From: Monarcha castaneiventris obscurior
Lineage: Eukaryota > Chordata > Aves > Passeriformes > Monarchidae
Assembly: GCA_026261815.1 (NCBI GenBank)
Contig: JAMPIT010000575.1
Span: forward strand, 40,339,501-40,403,500
Length of the DNA: 64,000 nucleotides
Direction of reading: 5' to 3'
A model generated the notes under the pieces. It ran no database searches, had not been told where the DNA came from, and worked only from the letters and a program-made list of their open reading frames with translations. Positions 1 through 13,830 of this stretch are shown here, one piece after another (position 1 is the first letter of the stretch; each line of letters begins with the position of its first letter). A program made the translations under genes and the position numbers.

Positions 1-119
1 CTGAGCATTGATTCTGCATTCATTGCATCTCCTTTCGTATGAGGAAAAACCCATGACCTTTTACATTGCCATTTATTTTAAGACTATTTTCTTTTTTTTC
101 TACCAGCTGTTCCTATTTT

Positions 120-465
120 CATAGAACCATAGAATCATAGAATCAAAGAATGATAGAATAGATTGGGTTGAAAGTCATCCCCTAGTGTCCCTTGCAATGA
201 ACAGGGAGACCTTCAGCTAGATCATGCTGCTCAGGGCTCCATCAAACCTGACCTTTTTTCCAGGGGTCGGTTATCCATCACCTCTCTGGGCAATCTGTTC
301 TAGTCTTTCACCACCCTCATCATTAAAAATTCCTTCCTTATTTGTAGTCCTAAGGTCCCCTCTTTCAGTTTAGAACCATTGCATGTTGTCCTATCACTAC
401 AGGGCCCATTACAAAATTTGACCACATCTTTCTTCTAAGCCTGCTTTAAGCATGGGAAGGATGCT
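120..465 (-). mobile_element. CR1 LINE 3' fragment
   Basis: The left edge is a run of degenerate CATAGAAT-type octamers, the reverse complement of the CR1 3' tail. It is followed by recognisable CR1 3'-UTR text: GGGTTGAAAGTCATC, a CTCTGGGCAATCTGTTC block, a CACCACCCTCATCATTAAAAATTCC block, and a stretch ending in the TTGTCCTATCACTACAGG motif. The element therefore lies on the minus strand with its 3' end at 120, and it is 5'-truncated at the right, near 465. It is visibly diverged, suggesting an old insertion. The right boundary is approximate. Confidence 0.88.
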
Positions 466-2399
466 TTTCTAAGTGTGAGGGACAACAGTGGAAGATTGAT
501 AGTAGAGGACTCATAAAGGTAACATTACTGCATTATAAAAATAAACTAATTGAGCTAGTTTGATTTAGCTCAGATATCTCACAAGTCATACTATCAGTTT
601 GTATTTGAGTACGAATCTCCTTAGAGTCAATATTTGAAGATATGAATCAAAGTATCTCCACAATAAAGGTAAGACCATAAGTTGGAGTGCTTTATATAGG
701 TCCATAAATAAAAGTCCATCTATGAGCTTGGAACGAGTGAAGCAGCACATTGAATATACATATATTTCTGGATATCACATACTGAGCATTATCAAGGTAA
801 ATCTCCACCCTTTTTTTTAGGTTTTAAACTACACCCCACTCTCAAACGGATGTTTTTGTCTAATCCTTGTAGCAAAGATTCCACCTCACTGTGTTCCCTT
901 CCACAGCTCCACTGCTAAATGACAGCTTAGGTTTCCACTCTCAATAAAAACAATAAATAAAATTATCTTATAAAAAAGGTTTTCATATTTGCTGACTATG
1001 CATGGAAGAAGCTATGAAATCTTGAATTAAAAGAAAGGTCAATTACTCTTTACATTCTTCTACTTTTGCGAAATTCATAAATAATCTAATAATCATATCC
1101 AAGCAACTATGTGAAGAGCACTGCAAAGGGTCTGAGTTCAAACACTCAGAAAAAAGGGGAAAGAGATGTATGAGGTTATAAGTGTAATCTCAGTTCAGCA
1201 GGAATTCAAGTGTGATAAGAGCATGAGTCAGAGTTTTGAGGATTTTTCTGCAATTTTCATCAAAGTGACCATGCCTAAAGCACCAAAAAACTTTGAACCA
1301 TAGGAGCTATGCTTTTTTAGAAGCAAAGTAATATCAAGGACCATTTTTTAAATGAAGAAAACTTGGCAACAGAAAGGTGAAATTATAAACAGGTTATCCC
1401 CATCCACCCTGTCCTTGGAAGGCTCATCCTTCCCTTCAGGTTTGCTCTTAGTTCAGCAATCTTTCATCAGGTTTCAATAAACCTGTATGTTCCTCTCTGT
1501 ATCCCTGGGAAAATTATCTTTCTTTTCATTGCCTCTGATCCCTGACTGTGTCTTTTTCCAGACCTCTGAAGAGAGGGAAAAAGAGATGCCAACACAGTGA
1601 ACTACAAAATGACAGGCAAAACTTGTGCCATCTGTCACTACCTGCTCTTAGGACACATTCACATTACTGCCTTTAGATACTTAGTTTAGTCTTGCCAGGT
1701 CCCTGGGAAGTAGTCACCTGGTATAATATATTCGGAGTACACAAGTAAAGTTATTAAAAATAGATTAAAATTCTTTTAAATGGCTGGAAAATAATTCTGT
1801 GTGCAAAAGTGAGACGTGATTATATAAGAAGTAGTGAGGTCTCTGTTGATTCAGTACTCCTCTCTGTCATCCTGAGAAGGGAGCTTGCTATAGTACAGCT
1901 ATATAAAATTATAAAATGTGGGGTTTTTTCTGATTAGTCTATCTGTATAATTATAGGACACAGCTGTGTATCTGGCAGTGGGTTATCCCCAGTGACTTAG
2001 TAACTTTTTCATCCTATTTTCTGTGTCTCCAGCTCCATGCCAATGTCACTGATAATACACTTCATAGGTAAGGTTAAGGAAGAAGTGAGGTGGGGCAACA
2101 GTTGAGACTCCCATAAACCACTGTTTTGTGTGGAAAAGGAGATTAAGGGAAGAAAGTATGAGACAAAAATAAGTTCAAAGAAAGCAAGTAGAATTTAGGA
2201 AAACAAGGAAGATTATATGAATGAAGAAGTATCATGTTCTTGTTTCTATGCTGATGAGAGAAGATGGCTATTTGTTGAGCCTGTTGGTATGGAGACAGAC
2301 AGTAAGCTTGGTCGGTTGACAGTGAATGCTCAAATGCTGCTTTGACCCTCTCAAATAGGAAACAAGAACCTGTTTTTATCATTAGAGTTTCCAGTTACA

Positions 2400-3110
2400 A
2401 CAGCAGATACCTTTGAATGATTGCACAGCTACCATGTCACTGATTGTAGGTGTGACACGGCTGCACAAGAATTCACTTCTGCTTCTAGACCAATTTAGGA
2501 TATTCTCCAATGCCTCCTGTCAATTGCTGGTGTGGCACTGCAACCATTACAGTTTATATCTTGAAATTAGCAATCCCCAACTGATCACCTGTATCAGGTG
2601 GGAGTATGTGGCCTCACCAATGGGATGTAATGATGTGTACCCAGACTCATCATGATAAATAAATATAAGGGGACATTACATCTCATCCATCAGAGAGCCT
2701 GTAGCTGGTAGAAGCAAGAGCAACCCAAGAGCCATCCAAATCCTTCAAATGATGTGGGCATCCAACACCAGAAATTTAGCAGTTGCATCTTCTCTCCAAA
2801 TGCTTTCATTGCTGGTTGGTTCTTGCTTGCTTCTTAGTCCTCTCCAGAGCTTGTGACCATCACAACTTTCCATCCTTGTAGAAGCAATAAAGACATTGAC
2901 AGAGAGGATGCAGAGGTTGTGTGCGGGTAGTTTGTGCATAGAGCAAAATAGGCGTGGCCTGATGGCACCTTTTTTTTTCACATAGAGTGTTTCTCCCAGA
3001 GAAGTCCGTGACCTTCTCATTGCACATGATGGGACACGTGCTTCTAAAACAAGAGCAATCTTTGGGAGGAGCCTGGTGGAGTGGAGTAGCACAGATAGTC
3101 ACTGATTTTT
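2400..3110. other. GC-richer unassigned intronic patch
   Basis: This stretch is less AT-rich than its surroundings and carries short open frames on both strands (for example 2413-2655 plus, and 2745-3092 and 2860-3102 minus). None resembles a known protein, none has contactin-like splice context, and the open frames on opposite strands are most simply explained by base composition. It could be an old unrecognised transposon or conserved non-coding DNA; the sequence alone does not say which. Confidence 0.3.
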
Positions 3111-4566
3111 TTTTCTTGTTCCATTATTTTTGTCACTTGCTTTATTGCACATAACTTATGTCACTGCAGGTATTCTATCTGTTCTCTTCCATGCACAGTG
3201 ATACAGCTGTAGATAGACATGTCAGTTTTAAACAAAAGCACTTCCTCCTGAACTGTTATTTCAACTTGTAATCAAAATTTTTGGGTCGTGGCTGAAGTGC
3301 AAGATATTCCAAAGTAAACTAAAGCTTCTAAGGTTCAAACAACCCTAATCAATAAATTGTTTGTCAGTAAGAACTTTGTACCCTTTTCACCCTCAGTGGC
3401 AATGTGGTTCTCTGGAGGGAACATGTGTCTTTTTAACTGCCTTTTCCAGTTAATAGACTGTATTTCACCTTGTGACATGAGAATAAAATAAATCTTGTTT
3501 TACCTAGTTTTTCAGCCATGTACCCATTACCCCCCCTGGAATGCAAAATGAACTCAACTGACCTGAAAAGTGGTGTCAATAAGATCTTAGTTCATTTTGG
3601 TCAAAATCCCATTTACCACTCCTACAGTCTGGAAGTATTTTTGTGCTGAGCCGAGGCTTTTAAACTGTCTCTCCACTGAACTGATTGTCTCTCCTTCCTA
3701 CAAGACGCTTGCGTCCACAGGTCAGATTGGTCCTTTCACAAAATATAAGAAAACTAATGTAGCTCTGTCAGCTTTACAGCTTAGTTAGATATATTTTTTT
3801 TAACCTCCCATAAAAGTTTAAACACTGCAAGACCCTGTAAGTGGGATCATTACCCTGTGGGTTTACTATTAAAAGAAAAAAGTAATTAGAGAGAGTTGTC
3901 AATAATTAGAAGAAAGGTAGTATTCCAGCAAAACTGTCTTCCAGAACAAATATTCCTGTGATAATTTTGTATGTGTTGCAGAACGAGCACAGCCTTCACT
4001 CTGCACTGCTATTTATGATCAAGGTTTCTGAATCCTCATCTTGCAGCCCTATCTAATAAACAATGACATGTTCTTAAGAGGTACTGACTTTTGAGCACAT
4101 CCCTTTTCAAGGATGCAGTAAGGAAGTGTGTTGAATTTAAATGGTGTAGAAATCTAGATCTATATCACAGAGGTAGGTTAGGGCTGCATCATGGAACTAT
4201 AGAGGGAAGTTTGTTCATCAGGTGTGCCTTCACTTCTCACATTTTTTGTGAAGTCTATTCTATCCCACAGATTTCTCCACTGAAAAGCTCCTGTCTCAAG
4301 GTGTGAAGTAGTATGGAATAAAAATTAAGTCATGAGATAGCTTTTTGCCTCTATCCTTTGCTTTCTTTCTGGAGGTAACAGCAGATTATTTAGATCTTTC
4401 CCACTAGATCTAATTGTCAAGGAAGATGATAGCAAGAAGAACTGCTGGAATTTCCAAGGGTAAACTCAGAAATATTATGGAACTAAGTAAACAAATAATG
4501 ACTGCACCTTATTTTTAACAGCATGATGATCTCTGATTTGAATAACCAGAGAGCCAGCAAGGACAT

Positions 4567-4600
4567 CTTACTACAAAGTAATACTTACTACAAAGTAATC
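4567..4600. repeat. 17-bp tandem duplication
   Basis: Two adjacent copies of a 17-bp unit (CTTACTACAAAGTAAT plus one base) differ only at the last base. This is a simple local slippage or duplication event in intronic DNA. Confidence 0.85.
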
Positions 4601-5794
4601 ATATTTATTGCTATACTAATATATGCCACTTTTATTGCATACAGTCTACCAGGCTTATCAATGTTCAAAACTCTCTAAACATCTCAGCAAATGTATTTTG
4701 AGAGCTAAAGTAATCCATGTTCAAATTATTTTTTTCCCATTTTCAGAAGTCATTTCTGTACTAAAAAATTCTTTTGCTCTAGCCCCTCTAGATCATGTAT
4801 CTTTCATGAAAACAGTGTGTCAAACTCGTCTGTAATCTAGTGGAGACCTTATAACCATAAGGGAGAAAACCTAATAACCATTTGAGAGGGAGAAAATAGG
4901 GGCCATTTCACAACAGCGATGGTTCGAAGGCCAGCAGTTCTGTGGAGCACTGAATCTTATAATGACTGTTCTAAACAACTAGTGAAGAACTCATAGCTAT
5001 TGATCCAAGCTTAGCATACATCATGCTAATGGAATCTCCCCTTAAAAGAGTTTCTACCCAGACCAACATGCAGTAAGGGCAGACTTTGCACACCCTTCCA
5101 GAAGCAGCATAATGATGAAAGCAATTAGTCTTCAGAGTCTTTCAGAGTCTAGCAGTACCTGCCATATGATAGAAATATAATTGGAGCTTCTCCACTTGAC
5201 AACAGTCAGTTTGATGTGAGGATAAGGCAGACATTGCCACATTCATCTGTCCTCTCTTTGAACTACAACCAAGATTAGATATATGAGGTGGTTGAAACCA
5301 CAATTTTGCAAAATGCCCTCAAATTAAAAGTAACAAATTAACAGAATACTACATTAACAGCATCTATCAGTAGACTATTAAAACTATCTCCCTCCCATAC
5401 CATGAGCATATTAATCTCATTATCCTATTTCTAAAAATGTCAGGAAAGAGTATGCCTTTTTTGGTGTGTTTTGATGCATTATGTGAATGGAACAAAGAAA
5501 GCATGTATTTAAGCCCTAATCCTTTTCAAACCTCCATGCTGGCTATTATACAAGGATTTACAACCCTCTTGCTGATTTGATTGTCAACAGTCAGCTTCCT
5601 TCTCAAGTCTCCAGTCATCAGTTTTGGTCCTCAACCATCTTGCTTGGGACTACAGCCTTCAGCACCCAGTGGTGCTTCGATAACTGAGTGTCTATGTGTG
5701 CCAGGGAGAGAGCATTACAAAGTAGAAAACAGCTCCATCAGAGACATCTTAAAAAATGCATATTAATTAACTGCAGACTACACTGTTGTTGTGG

Positions 5795-5830
5795 GTTTTT
5801 TGTTTTTTTTTTTTTTTGGAGGGAGGGAGG
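5795..5830. repeat. T-run followed by GGGAGGGAGG
   Basis: A nearly uninterrupted T-tract, with one G, runs from about 5795 to 5817. It is followed directly by GGAGGGAGGGAGG-like sequence. There is no target-site duplication or upstream coding similarity, so I do not call it a retroposon tail. Confidence 0.75.
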
Positions 5831-8800
5831 CTGTTTGGTGTTTTTCATTTTTCTTGAGAGCAACGGTTTCATGCAAAAGAGCAGTCATTTGTTCTCTTCT
5901 GCCCAGCTCTTCTATTCACATGAAAGAAGAAACTGTATACCTAACAAAATAATTTTTCAGAGAGGTGGGAAATATTAAATTTCATTGCTGTGCTACATAA
6001 AAATACCACTTGCAGTTAATATTCTAGTAGTGTTGCTACAGAACATGAATCAACATTGGAAAGCAGGTTCCATCTGACTGGACATCATTACAGAGCATAC
6101 AACAATAAAGCTTTAGCTAGATGACTGATGTCCTGGGCATATGAAAACTTGCCATGTAAACATCTAATTAAGAGTCTTAAATTTACAAGAATCTCATTTG
6201 AATGAAATTAAAGCTTCTGCTCTTCATATTATATTGCTGAAGTTAACATCAGCACTTCAAGCATAGCATAGTTTGACTGTTTTGAGGTGTGTCCTTATCT
6301 AGTATGAGCCAAAATAGAACCATGTAGTTGAATGAAATTAGGTTGTTTTACACTGGCTAAAGATCTGCCTCCTTGAGCACCTGGTCTATTTGAATTTTAC
6401 CTCTTGCATATAAGGTCTGCCTTTGTGTATTTATGTTGCTTTTCTAGCTAACAAGTGAAACACGGAAATATCTTTAGAGTAACTAAAGTTTCCTGTGTAT
6501 TTTTCCTTTTCTGGGGGGATCATGCAGTCCTACAAGACTTCATTATTTCTAAAGCTTCTGAGGAAAATAGAGTAAGTTAATAATTCATTGCTGTCACTTG
6601 GAAACATGGAGAAAATTATTGTGATAAGGCTTATCCCTGAAAAGAAGGAACCTTTTCACAGTAGAAGAACATTTCTGACATTGAAATAGTGTTTAAAAAA
6701 AGAGGAATACATTTAATTATTTAAAATATTAAAAAATTCAAATAGACATTAAATTTAAATGGTTCAAGGGTATGATATGGATTTTAAAAAATATGAAAGA
6801 ACATGTTAATCATTTTAGAGTATTTTCACCATGTTTAGAGATAAATTGTTCTAAACCAAATATATTCTATAAAAGCTCTTAAAAGAATTCTTGGCTACCT
6901 CAATGCAGGGCAGAAAAGACCTTAATTGGCCTTTCCTAATAATTTCTTGAATAAGTTTTTCTGGAACTCTTATCCTGATGTGTCTTTTGAATAATACTCC
7001 TAGTTTTTTCTTTGCACAAGATGAAACACATTTGAGGGTAAAATATTTGAGCAGCGTGACAAAGTGCCAATTAGTAAAGTGATGCTAAATTTTCAGTATG
7101 TACCAACACTTGCTTGAGCATACCAGTAAAAATGTAGAATAATTTAAATATCTCTTTGTTGTATAATTTCTCTAGCTGATGGATTACTGATCTGGCCTTC
7201 TGTTACATTTAGACTTAGACTCTGTTTCAGTTTAGTACCTTAGTTATCTTCAGTTGATTACCTTAGAAACCTAATTTTTAACACCTTTCTATCATCCTTG
7301 GCATTGGCATTTTTAATAGAGTCTTTAAAGCAAACTATGTGCTTAAGTTTTGGGTTGAATAAAGTCATTAAAGCAAAGCATCATTTAAACTAATAATGAC
7401 AAGCTGATTCATACAAAGAAAAAAGCACTCTCAAAGACCCTGTCAGTTCTGACATATCAGTATTTTCCAGATTTTACTGTGAAGAAACACTGCAAAGATC
7501 ATATTTATTCCCTGTGCTTAGAACAGAAGCTACATTTGTTAGCAAAAAATAACTTCTAGTGTCCTCCACATGAAATTATATTAACATATATGGACAACAT
7601 TTGCACCAATCAGAGCTATTTTCATGCACAAATGTTCCTGTGCAGCAAACAGCAAGGGCAAAATGAGAGGCCTGGCTGTGGCCCCTTTGAAAGAAACTGC
7701 CTTAAGACAGGTTGCATAGATTAGCTTAAATAGAGCTGGAAGTAGTTTGTGGTACATTAATAATAAGGCTTAACATATTCCTTTGACCTAAGATATCACA
7801 CACAGGAATTGCACCATTATAAATATTTGAAAACTTGAAGAAAATCCAAACAGTTCAGTGCTTTTCCAAGAGGCTGTGCCAAATATAGGTTTGTTTTCTA
7901 ATTAAGTCAACAATATTAAAATAAAATTACTCCATCTAGGGTGATATTATTAAAAAATGTATATAAAGTAGATTGCCTTTTGCTTATCTAAGTGGCTTTA
8001 CTGTAGCAATAACTCACATCCATTTTCTGTAAGCATTAGAGGTTTATGCATCTATAATGATGGAGCAAGAGAAAGCAAAGGGGAATGAGATAGCCCAAAG
8101 CCATTCGTGGAGAAATAAAGGTTTCAACTATTTACAAATACTTGTTCTGATTCCTTGTAATCTACATTAAAAGCAACTGACAGATCCCAAACCCAAGCTA
8201 ATGTAAAATGACAGATTGCTCAGATCAGAACACTGTGAGGGGCCACAGGCTAAATGAGTCAGTGCAGCTTCTCTCATTTGCATCTTTAAAATTCTTATTT
8301 CCAACATGCAGACAAGCCAATTTCATACTCCTCATTTTAGATCAGAATGAAAAATGCAGGGGATGATTTTCTAACCACCAATAACTTTTCTAAAAATTCC
8401 AGTTACTAGGTGTTAAAGTTTGCAAAGGTTTTAACTAAATGTAATGCTTCCCTGATTGCTGTGATTATATCTCTAATGTGCTATAAAAATTTACTTTAGT
8501 TTGAAAGTCAAAATATAATACCAAAAGAATTACTTGAAAACAGAGAAAGATACAAGTGTCTGTAGCCTAACCAAACTATCCATTGCTAATTCTTCCTCCC
8601 CACTGAAAATGGCCACACATCTGACTGCTATTTTTTCTTACTCTGCAATTGTTATTTAAGGAATATAAAGCTCCAAGTGTAAGCTGTCTGATATTCCTTT
8701 TAATTAAGGTCTAGACACTGTGTCCCTGTCTGTGCAACAAGTCCTCAGTAAAATCCTGAGTTGTTGTGTAGCAATTTTAATGTTTGCTGCCTCAATTGCT

Positions 8801-9398
8801 CAGCTACTTCAGCATCCAGAAACAATTTCTACCACAGCATCAAGACATCTGCTTGTGGGAATCTGCTATGAATGATGCAACAGAATGAAAATTAGAGTTT
8901 CCATTTCTCATTATCTTAATCTTGATGGAAGCCTCTGCTCACTGATTTAACATGTGATATGGAGAATAAATGCATATCCTGGCCCCAGTGGGTCAAGGTA
9001 AAACTGTCCCTGCTGATAAAGAGGGCTGAAAATTTCTAGCATCAGTTTACAACATAAAACAGTATGTCCTCTACCAGCTGTAAATAATATCTGAGAATTT
9101 TTATGGTGGGTGATACCAGATATTAATGAATTAATAGTTTTTCAATAAGACAGTGGAACAGTAAAAGTATCTGCACTACTACTACATTTCATTTATACTT
9201 AAGAATCAATCAAAGGAAAAATGATATGGCAGGCAGAATAGATCTCCTTTTTTTATACCAAAACAAAAATGCCTGTATTTCCCATTTCTTACTCCTTCAC
9301 CTCAACATAAGACCAAAGCTTATGGTCACTCTCAAAAATTTTCTGTAAACAGAGCAGCAGGAAGGAAAAAATTAGTACCTTTTAATCAAATTACTGTT

Positions 9399-9413
9399 AA
9401 AAAAAAAAAAAAA
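9399..9413. repeat. Poly(A) run
   Basis: A run of about 15 A residues in intronic DNA. The sequence on its 5' side (GC-poor, no long open frame) does not look like a processed gene copy. Confidence 0.7.
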
Positions 9414-12058
9414 TCAAAACTTCCCATACATGTAACTCTTACATATCATATCCTACTTACTCCCATTCTCTAAATCACATAAAGCCTAAAGGAACCTGAA
9501 CTTTGTCATTCACATTTGTGGGGACCTTACGCTCTGCTCACCTCCATCAGCACTTTTCCTTACCTCTCTGTCAGTTAGCAGTGATTAAGAGAAGGCTTAA
9601 GACAGCAGTGATTTCAGACTGCCAAATAAAGGACATCCAAACACCATCTATAAGCAAAGATTCAGCATTTCTTATGAGCCTGATTTCCATCCATCAGCTT
9701 CTTAGCAGACACTTGGTTTCAGAGAACACCTTTCTATTATCATCAACATCCCATACGCAAACAGTGTGGAATTTCATCCTTCCAGATAAAGCAGCACATT
9801 CTTTATCAAGGACTTACTCTCCCTGGTGCATACTTCATTGGTAAAAGAAGAACAAAATTGACAAAATTACTGACCTGAGTGAGCTAATGCATTTTTGTTT
9901 AAACAAATGTACTAAGCGTGTTTCCAATCTAAGGTGTTACTGATAAATATAAACTTTTAATAGACTGCAATATTTTTACAGTGAAAATAATAATTTGAAA
10001 ATATTGTCTAAAAACTAGAGTTGCTGAGTATTTTGCAGCCTTCCAGTATTAATCTAAGTCAAATCCTGAAACCTTAGAGAGGAAAATTTACACTCTCATT
10101 CATGTTTCTATGGCTTTGTAGCAGTTCTCAAACTAGTTTAGTGGATTATGCTGTCATTAGCAAAACTGACATTATAGAAATGCTACTAATATGTATGTCC
10201 AAACTTGCTGATATTTTGAAAATGAAAGCCACAGTTGTTCCAAGCTGGCCATCCAACAACTGCACTATTTTTGATACAGAGTGGAAAATTATAATATGCA
10301 GAGATATAAGCTACACTTTGAAATCACATTCAGTTTCAATTTAGCTTTTAGATATTAATTTGTTGGGGGTTTCAGCTTCACGGGCAATGAAGGTTGTGGT
10401 CAATTGATATCTATGTCTGTGCTCTAAACACATCCTCTCACAGATCACATTTATCAGCCCAGTGCAGGTGTCTTATGGCTATTTAGACATGAGCAGGTAG
10501 CGTGGGTCAATAGGAGAAGCAAAAAGTTGATACTATCCGCACTGTCCACTGTCCAAAGTTCTCTTTGGAATAGATCTAATCCCATTCCAGAGATGGATTA
10601 ATGTTTTTATCTGAAAAGCAATTCACTCCTCAAGCATCCCTCCTAGTTTACTATCAACTGAAGTTCATGTGCTCAAACTGCTTTGTTTCACAAACCAAAC
10701 CCACAGCGAGTGGGGACAATGAGAAAATTAATTTCCATGCCATGCAGCAGCTGGGATTTTGTCCCACAAATGACATCAGATCATAAAAGGCACTTATATC
10801 TGGGGAACTAAATTAAGATTTGAGGGTGAGATTCAGTTGCAGATTGAGATACCAAAGTGTAGAGATCTACAATGTGAATAAGACATCTGCACTTACTTAT
10901 CTTTAATAAAGGTTCAACTGACTGCTGGCAAGATCTGTGAATTAACATGTAAAATAGAAACTCATCTCACATGCAGACACCTCGGTTTTAATTTCACAAG
11001 CAGCCTTTAGAACAAAAGGTTTTCTTTCCTCCTTGGTCATCTTGATGATCCCTCCAAAAGTCAGCTTGATTAGAATTAATCTTCCTGAATACTGATGCTC
11101 AAAACTGTCCTGCATTCCTTATTATATTTTCTCAGCACTTCATGTATTAATACTTTCATAAAGAGATGCAGGTTGGTATCTGATATATTCTAGGGTTGCA
11201 TTTGCCTTTACTGCATGGCCCTCTTAGTTCAGAGTCACAGCTACTGCTTTTCTATGAGTCCGGTGCTCAGTTGCTCTGTCAAAGAACAAATTACTTAATC
11301 AAAATTTTAGCAGCCTTTTAGCATCCTGGTAATTTCGAAAAATAATATAATGGTATAAAAATCTATTTCTCTTTAAAAAACAATTCTCTTTTCTTCAACC
11401 AGTTTTTTAACAATCCTTAATTTTTGTATTAAACCTATTTAGCCAGTCATGTGAATTTCAGCACGAAAATATTGTGTGAAACCCGCGGAAGATTAAATCT
11501 GTTCTTATTTTCTAGAAAATATTTCTACTTATTAAATATTATAAATATTTAATCTTATTCAGTGTATTTAACCCATGTTCAATTTTATCTCAAGTCCATT
11601 TGCTGTTATATCTTGATTACACTTTCCTAATAATTACTGCTAAAATATTTGTTGCAGTTGATCTCACAACAGCACAGTTTTTGACATCACGACATTAACA
11701 CTATTTTTCTTCAGGTTGTTAGACAGATGAAAACGCTTTTCTACAGAGACACTACTTTTGTGCCTCTTTTTTCAGAAACCTTTCATGTAAAACATACATC
11801 TCCTTTATGTGATTACAATGAGGTTTTCTTATACTTAAATACAATAATCTCCAAGCTATGACCTGGATCTCTCAACCATCCTTTCTCTATTTGTTCATCT
11901 ATCATCATCTTTCCCTCAGTTTATAATTAGTTAATCATTTAGGATTGTTTTTTTCCTGAACTATCCTTAATTTTATCCCAGACCCATTCTCCTCTCTTCC
12001 CTTCCTTTCTATTTACGAAGTAAAAAGAGTCTTTGCTATGGTATTTTTTTATTAAAAT

Positions 12059-12216
12059 ATGTAGACATGCTACACAGGTGGTCTCTCCGTGACTGAGAGA
12101 TATTGGCAGGGAAGGAGGAGATATCTATGTTCCTGCTGTGTGCAGCAAGTATTATATGAATAAATAAAGCATTTCAGTTTCCATCATAACCAGGCCTCCG
12201 GCTTCTTTCCCAAACA
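12059..12216 (+). mobile_element. Possible LTR 3'-end remnant (tentative)
   Basis: The segment contains overlapping AATAAA signals at 12159-12168. About 50 bp later comes CCAGGCCTCCGGCTTC followed by TTTCCCAAACA, ending in CA at 12216. A poly(A) signal followed by a short GC-richer stretch ending in CA resembles the R/U5 end of avian endogenous-retrovirus LTRs. A TG occurs at 12059-12060, but no target-site duplication is obvious, the implied LTR would be very short, and no gag, pol or env text adjoins it. This is a low-confidence suggestion, given as inference from pattern only. Confidence 0.3.
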
Positions 12217-13269
12217 CAAAAAAAAAAGGGAGGACAGATGAGCGCTAGACTCCTTAAGGAAAATATTAATTTCTGAGCCAAATAATTCACCAGCAAATGT
12301 GTTTGCAATTCCTTTGATTGAGTGATTACTCTTTCCCTTACGGATAGCACAAGCTTTTAACTAAATAGAAATGTAATTGATAATATCCATAAGACTCATT
12401 AGATGATCTTCCATATGCATTGAACTTTCTTTTCCTCCAAGGTCAGAATTTCAAAACTGTTTTATAACAGGACTTAAGCTGTGTACAAGGTTTTATAATC
12501 TGCAAACATTAAAGGAATGTCCTTTCCTTTCTCTGATCCTGCCAATGTATTGATGAAAACTATCACTGTTCTGCAAAGACTATTGCCCTACAAATGATGT
12601 CATCAGAGCATTGAAAACTGAGCATATTGATAGAAAATTTTATTTAAAATTACCCCCAGCAAAAATGAAGGAAGCTTACATCCTTGTCAGTTTCTCAAGC
12701 AGAGTGTTTCTTCAAAGGTGTGACATACCATAACAAGGTTTCAAGCCTTCTTATTTGTTGGAAAATATCCAAACCCTCAAAACTCTAATACAGAGTCATT
12801 TGCTTAATACAATAATGCTTTTTATAAAATTACCTTTAGACAAATAATGTGACTCAAATACTGATGTATATTTGTTTAGAGTAGGACAGGAGATGAATTC
12901 TCAGGTTGCACTGGGGAACCTTAGAGCTGACATGTCCTTCCTCTGCTCTATTCACTTTTGAAGCTATTATTTTCTTCTGCTGTCTGCTGAGAGCAGTGAG
13001 TGGTTTCACATCTGAAGTGAACAGAACATTTTTCATTGGAATGAAATTCTGTTTTCTCCACCATAATGTTTATAAACCACGGACAAAAAAACACCATTTC
13101 TCACAGAGCCAGAAAATAGGGGATATTATTCTTTTTCCTGAAGAAAAAAAAAATTAAAAAAAAATATATGCAGTCTCATATTAATGATTTGGTTTGAGGA
13201 CATTAATGACTCTTAAGCCTGAGTAAATCACTGTTAATATAAATCAAAGGTAAGAGCTTTGAAGTTTAA

Positions 13270-13830
13270 CACAGCCAGCCTATAAATGGAATTCCTTCCC
13301 TCTTTTGCCACTGAAGAGCCCAACCCAGTCCCATCAAAAGTGCCATGCTCCTGGTTAAATACTTCTCAAGAGTACAATACAACATTGTACCCTCCACGCA
13401 GACTCAACAAAGGATTCCCAGCAGAAGGAGTGTCAATCTATACTGTATCAGCCAGAAAGTCCTCTCTGGACAGGTATATCTAAGAATCCAACAATCACTG
13501 GGGAAGAGCCACCCACCCACCTACTTATGTAGGTCCTCTAACACAGAGGTACTACCTAAGTTTTCAAATACAGGAGGAGGAAGCACTCCATATCCTCCCC
13601 CACTTCTGTGGGATACCTGAAAGCATTTACTGAGGATTATCTGCTTCCAGTGTCCATGCCTCCCAGGCTACATCTCCCAAGACCTTTGAGAGAGTCGTAA
13701 CCACCACCTAACCTGGGAAAGAATACACAACACCTGCAAGCAGGGCTTGGCTTAAATGTCATGTGAGAGATGCCATATTCCTTTTAGGCTCATAGTTCTC
13801 TGTCAGGAAAGGAGCCACTATAATTTACTG
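13270..13830. other. GC-richer unassigned patch before the Ig5 exon
   Basis: About 560 bp of markedly less AT-rich sequence carries two overlapping plus-strand open frames (13286-13483 and 13345-13620). The translations show no Ig or FnIII hallmarks: no Cys-Trp-Cys spacing and no YxC motif. There is no plausible acceptor-exon-donor trio in frame with the downstream exon. It may be a decayed repeat or conserved non-coding DNA. Confidence 0.3.

Noticed and set aside
9503..9844. 113-codon plus-strand open frame
   Set aside because: No recognisable domain, no splice signals in frame with the Ig5 exon, and composition like the surrounding intron.
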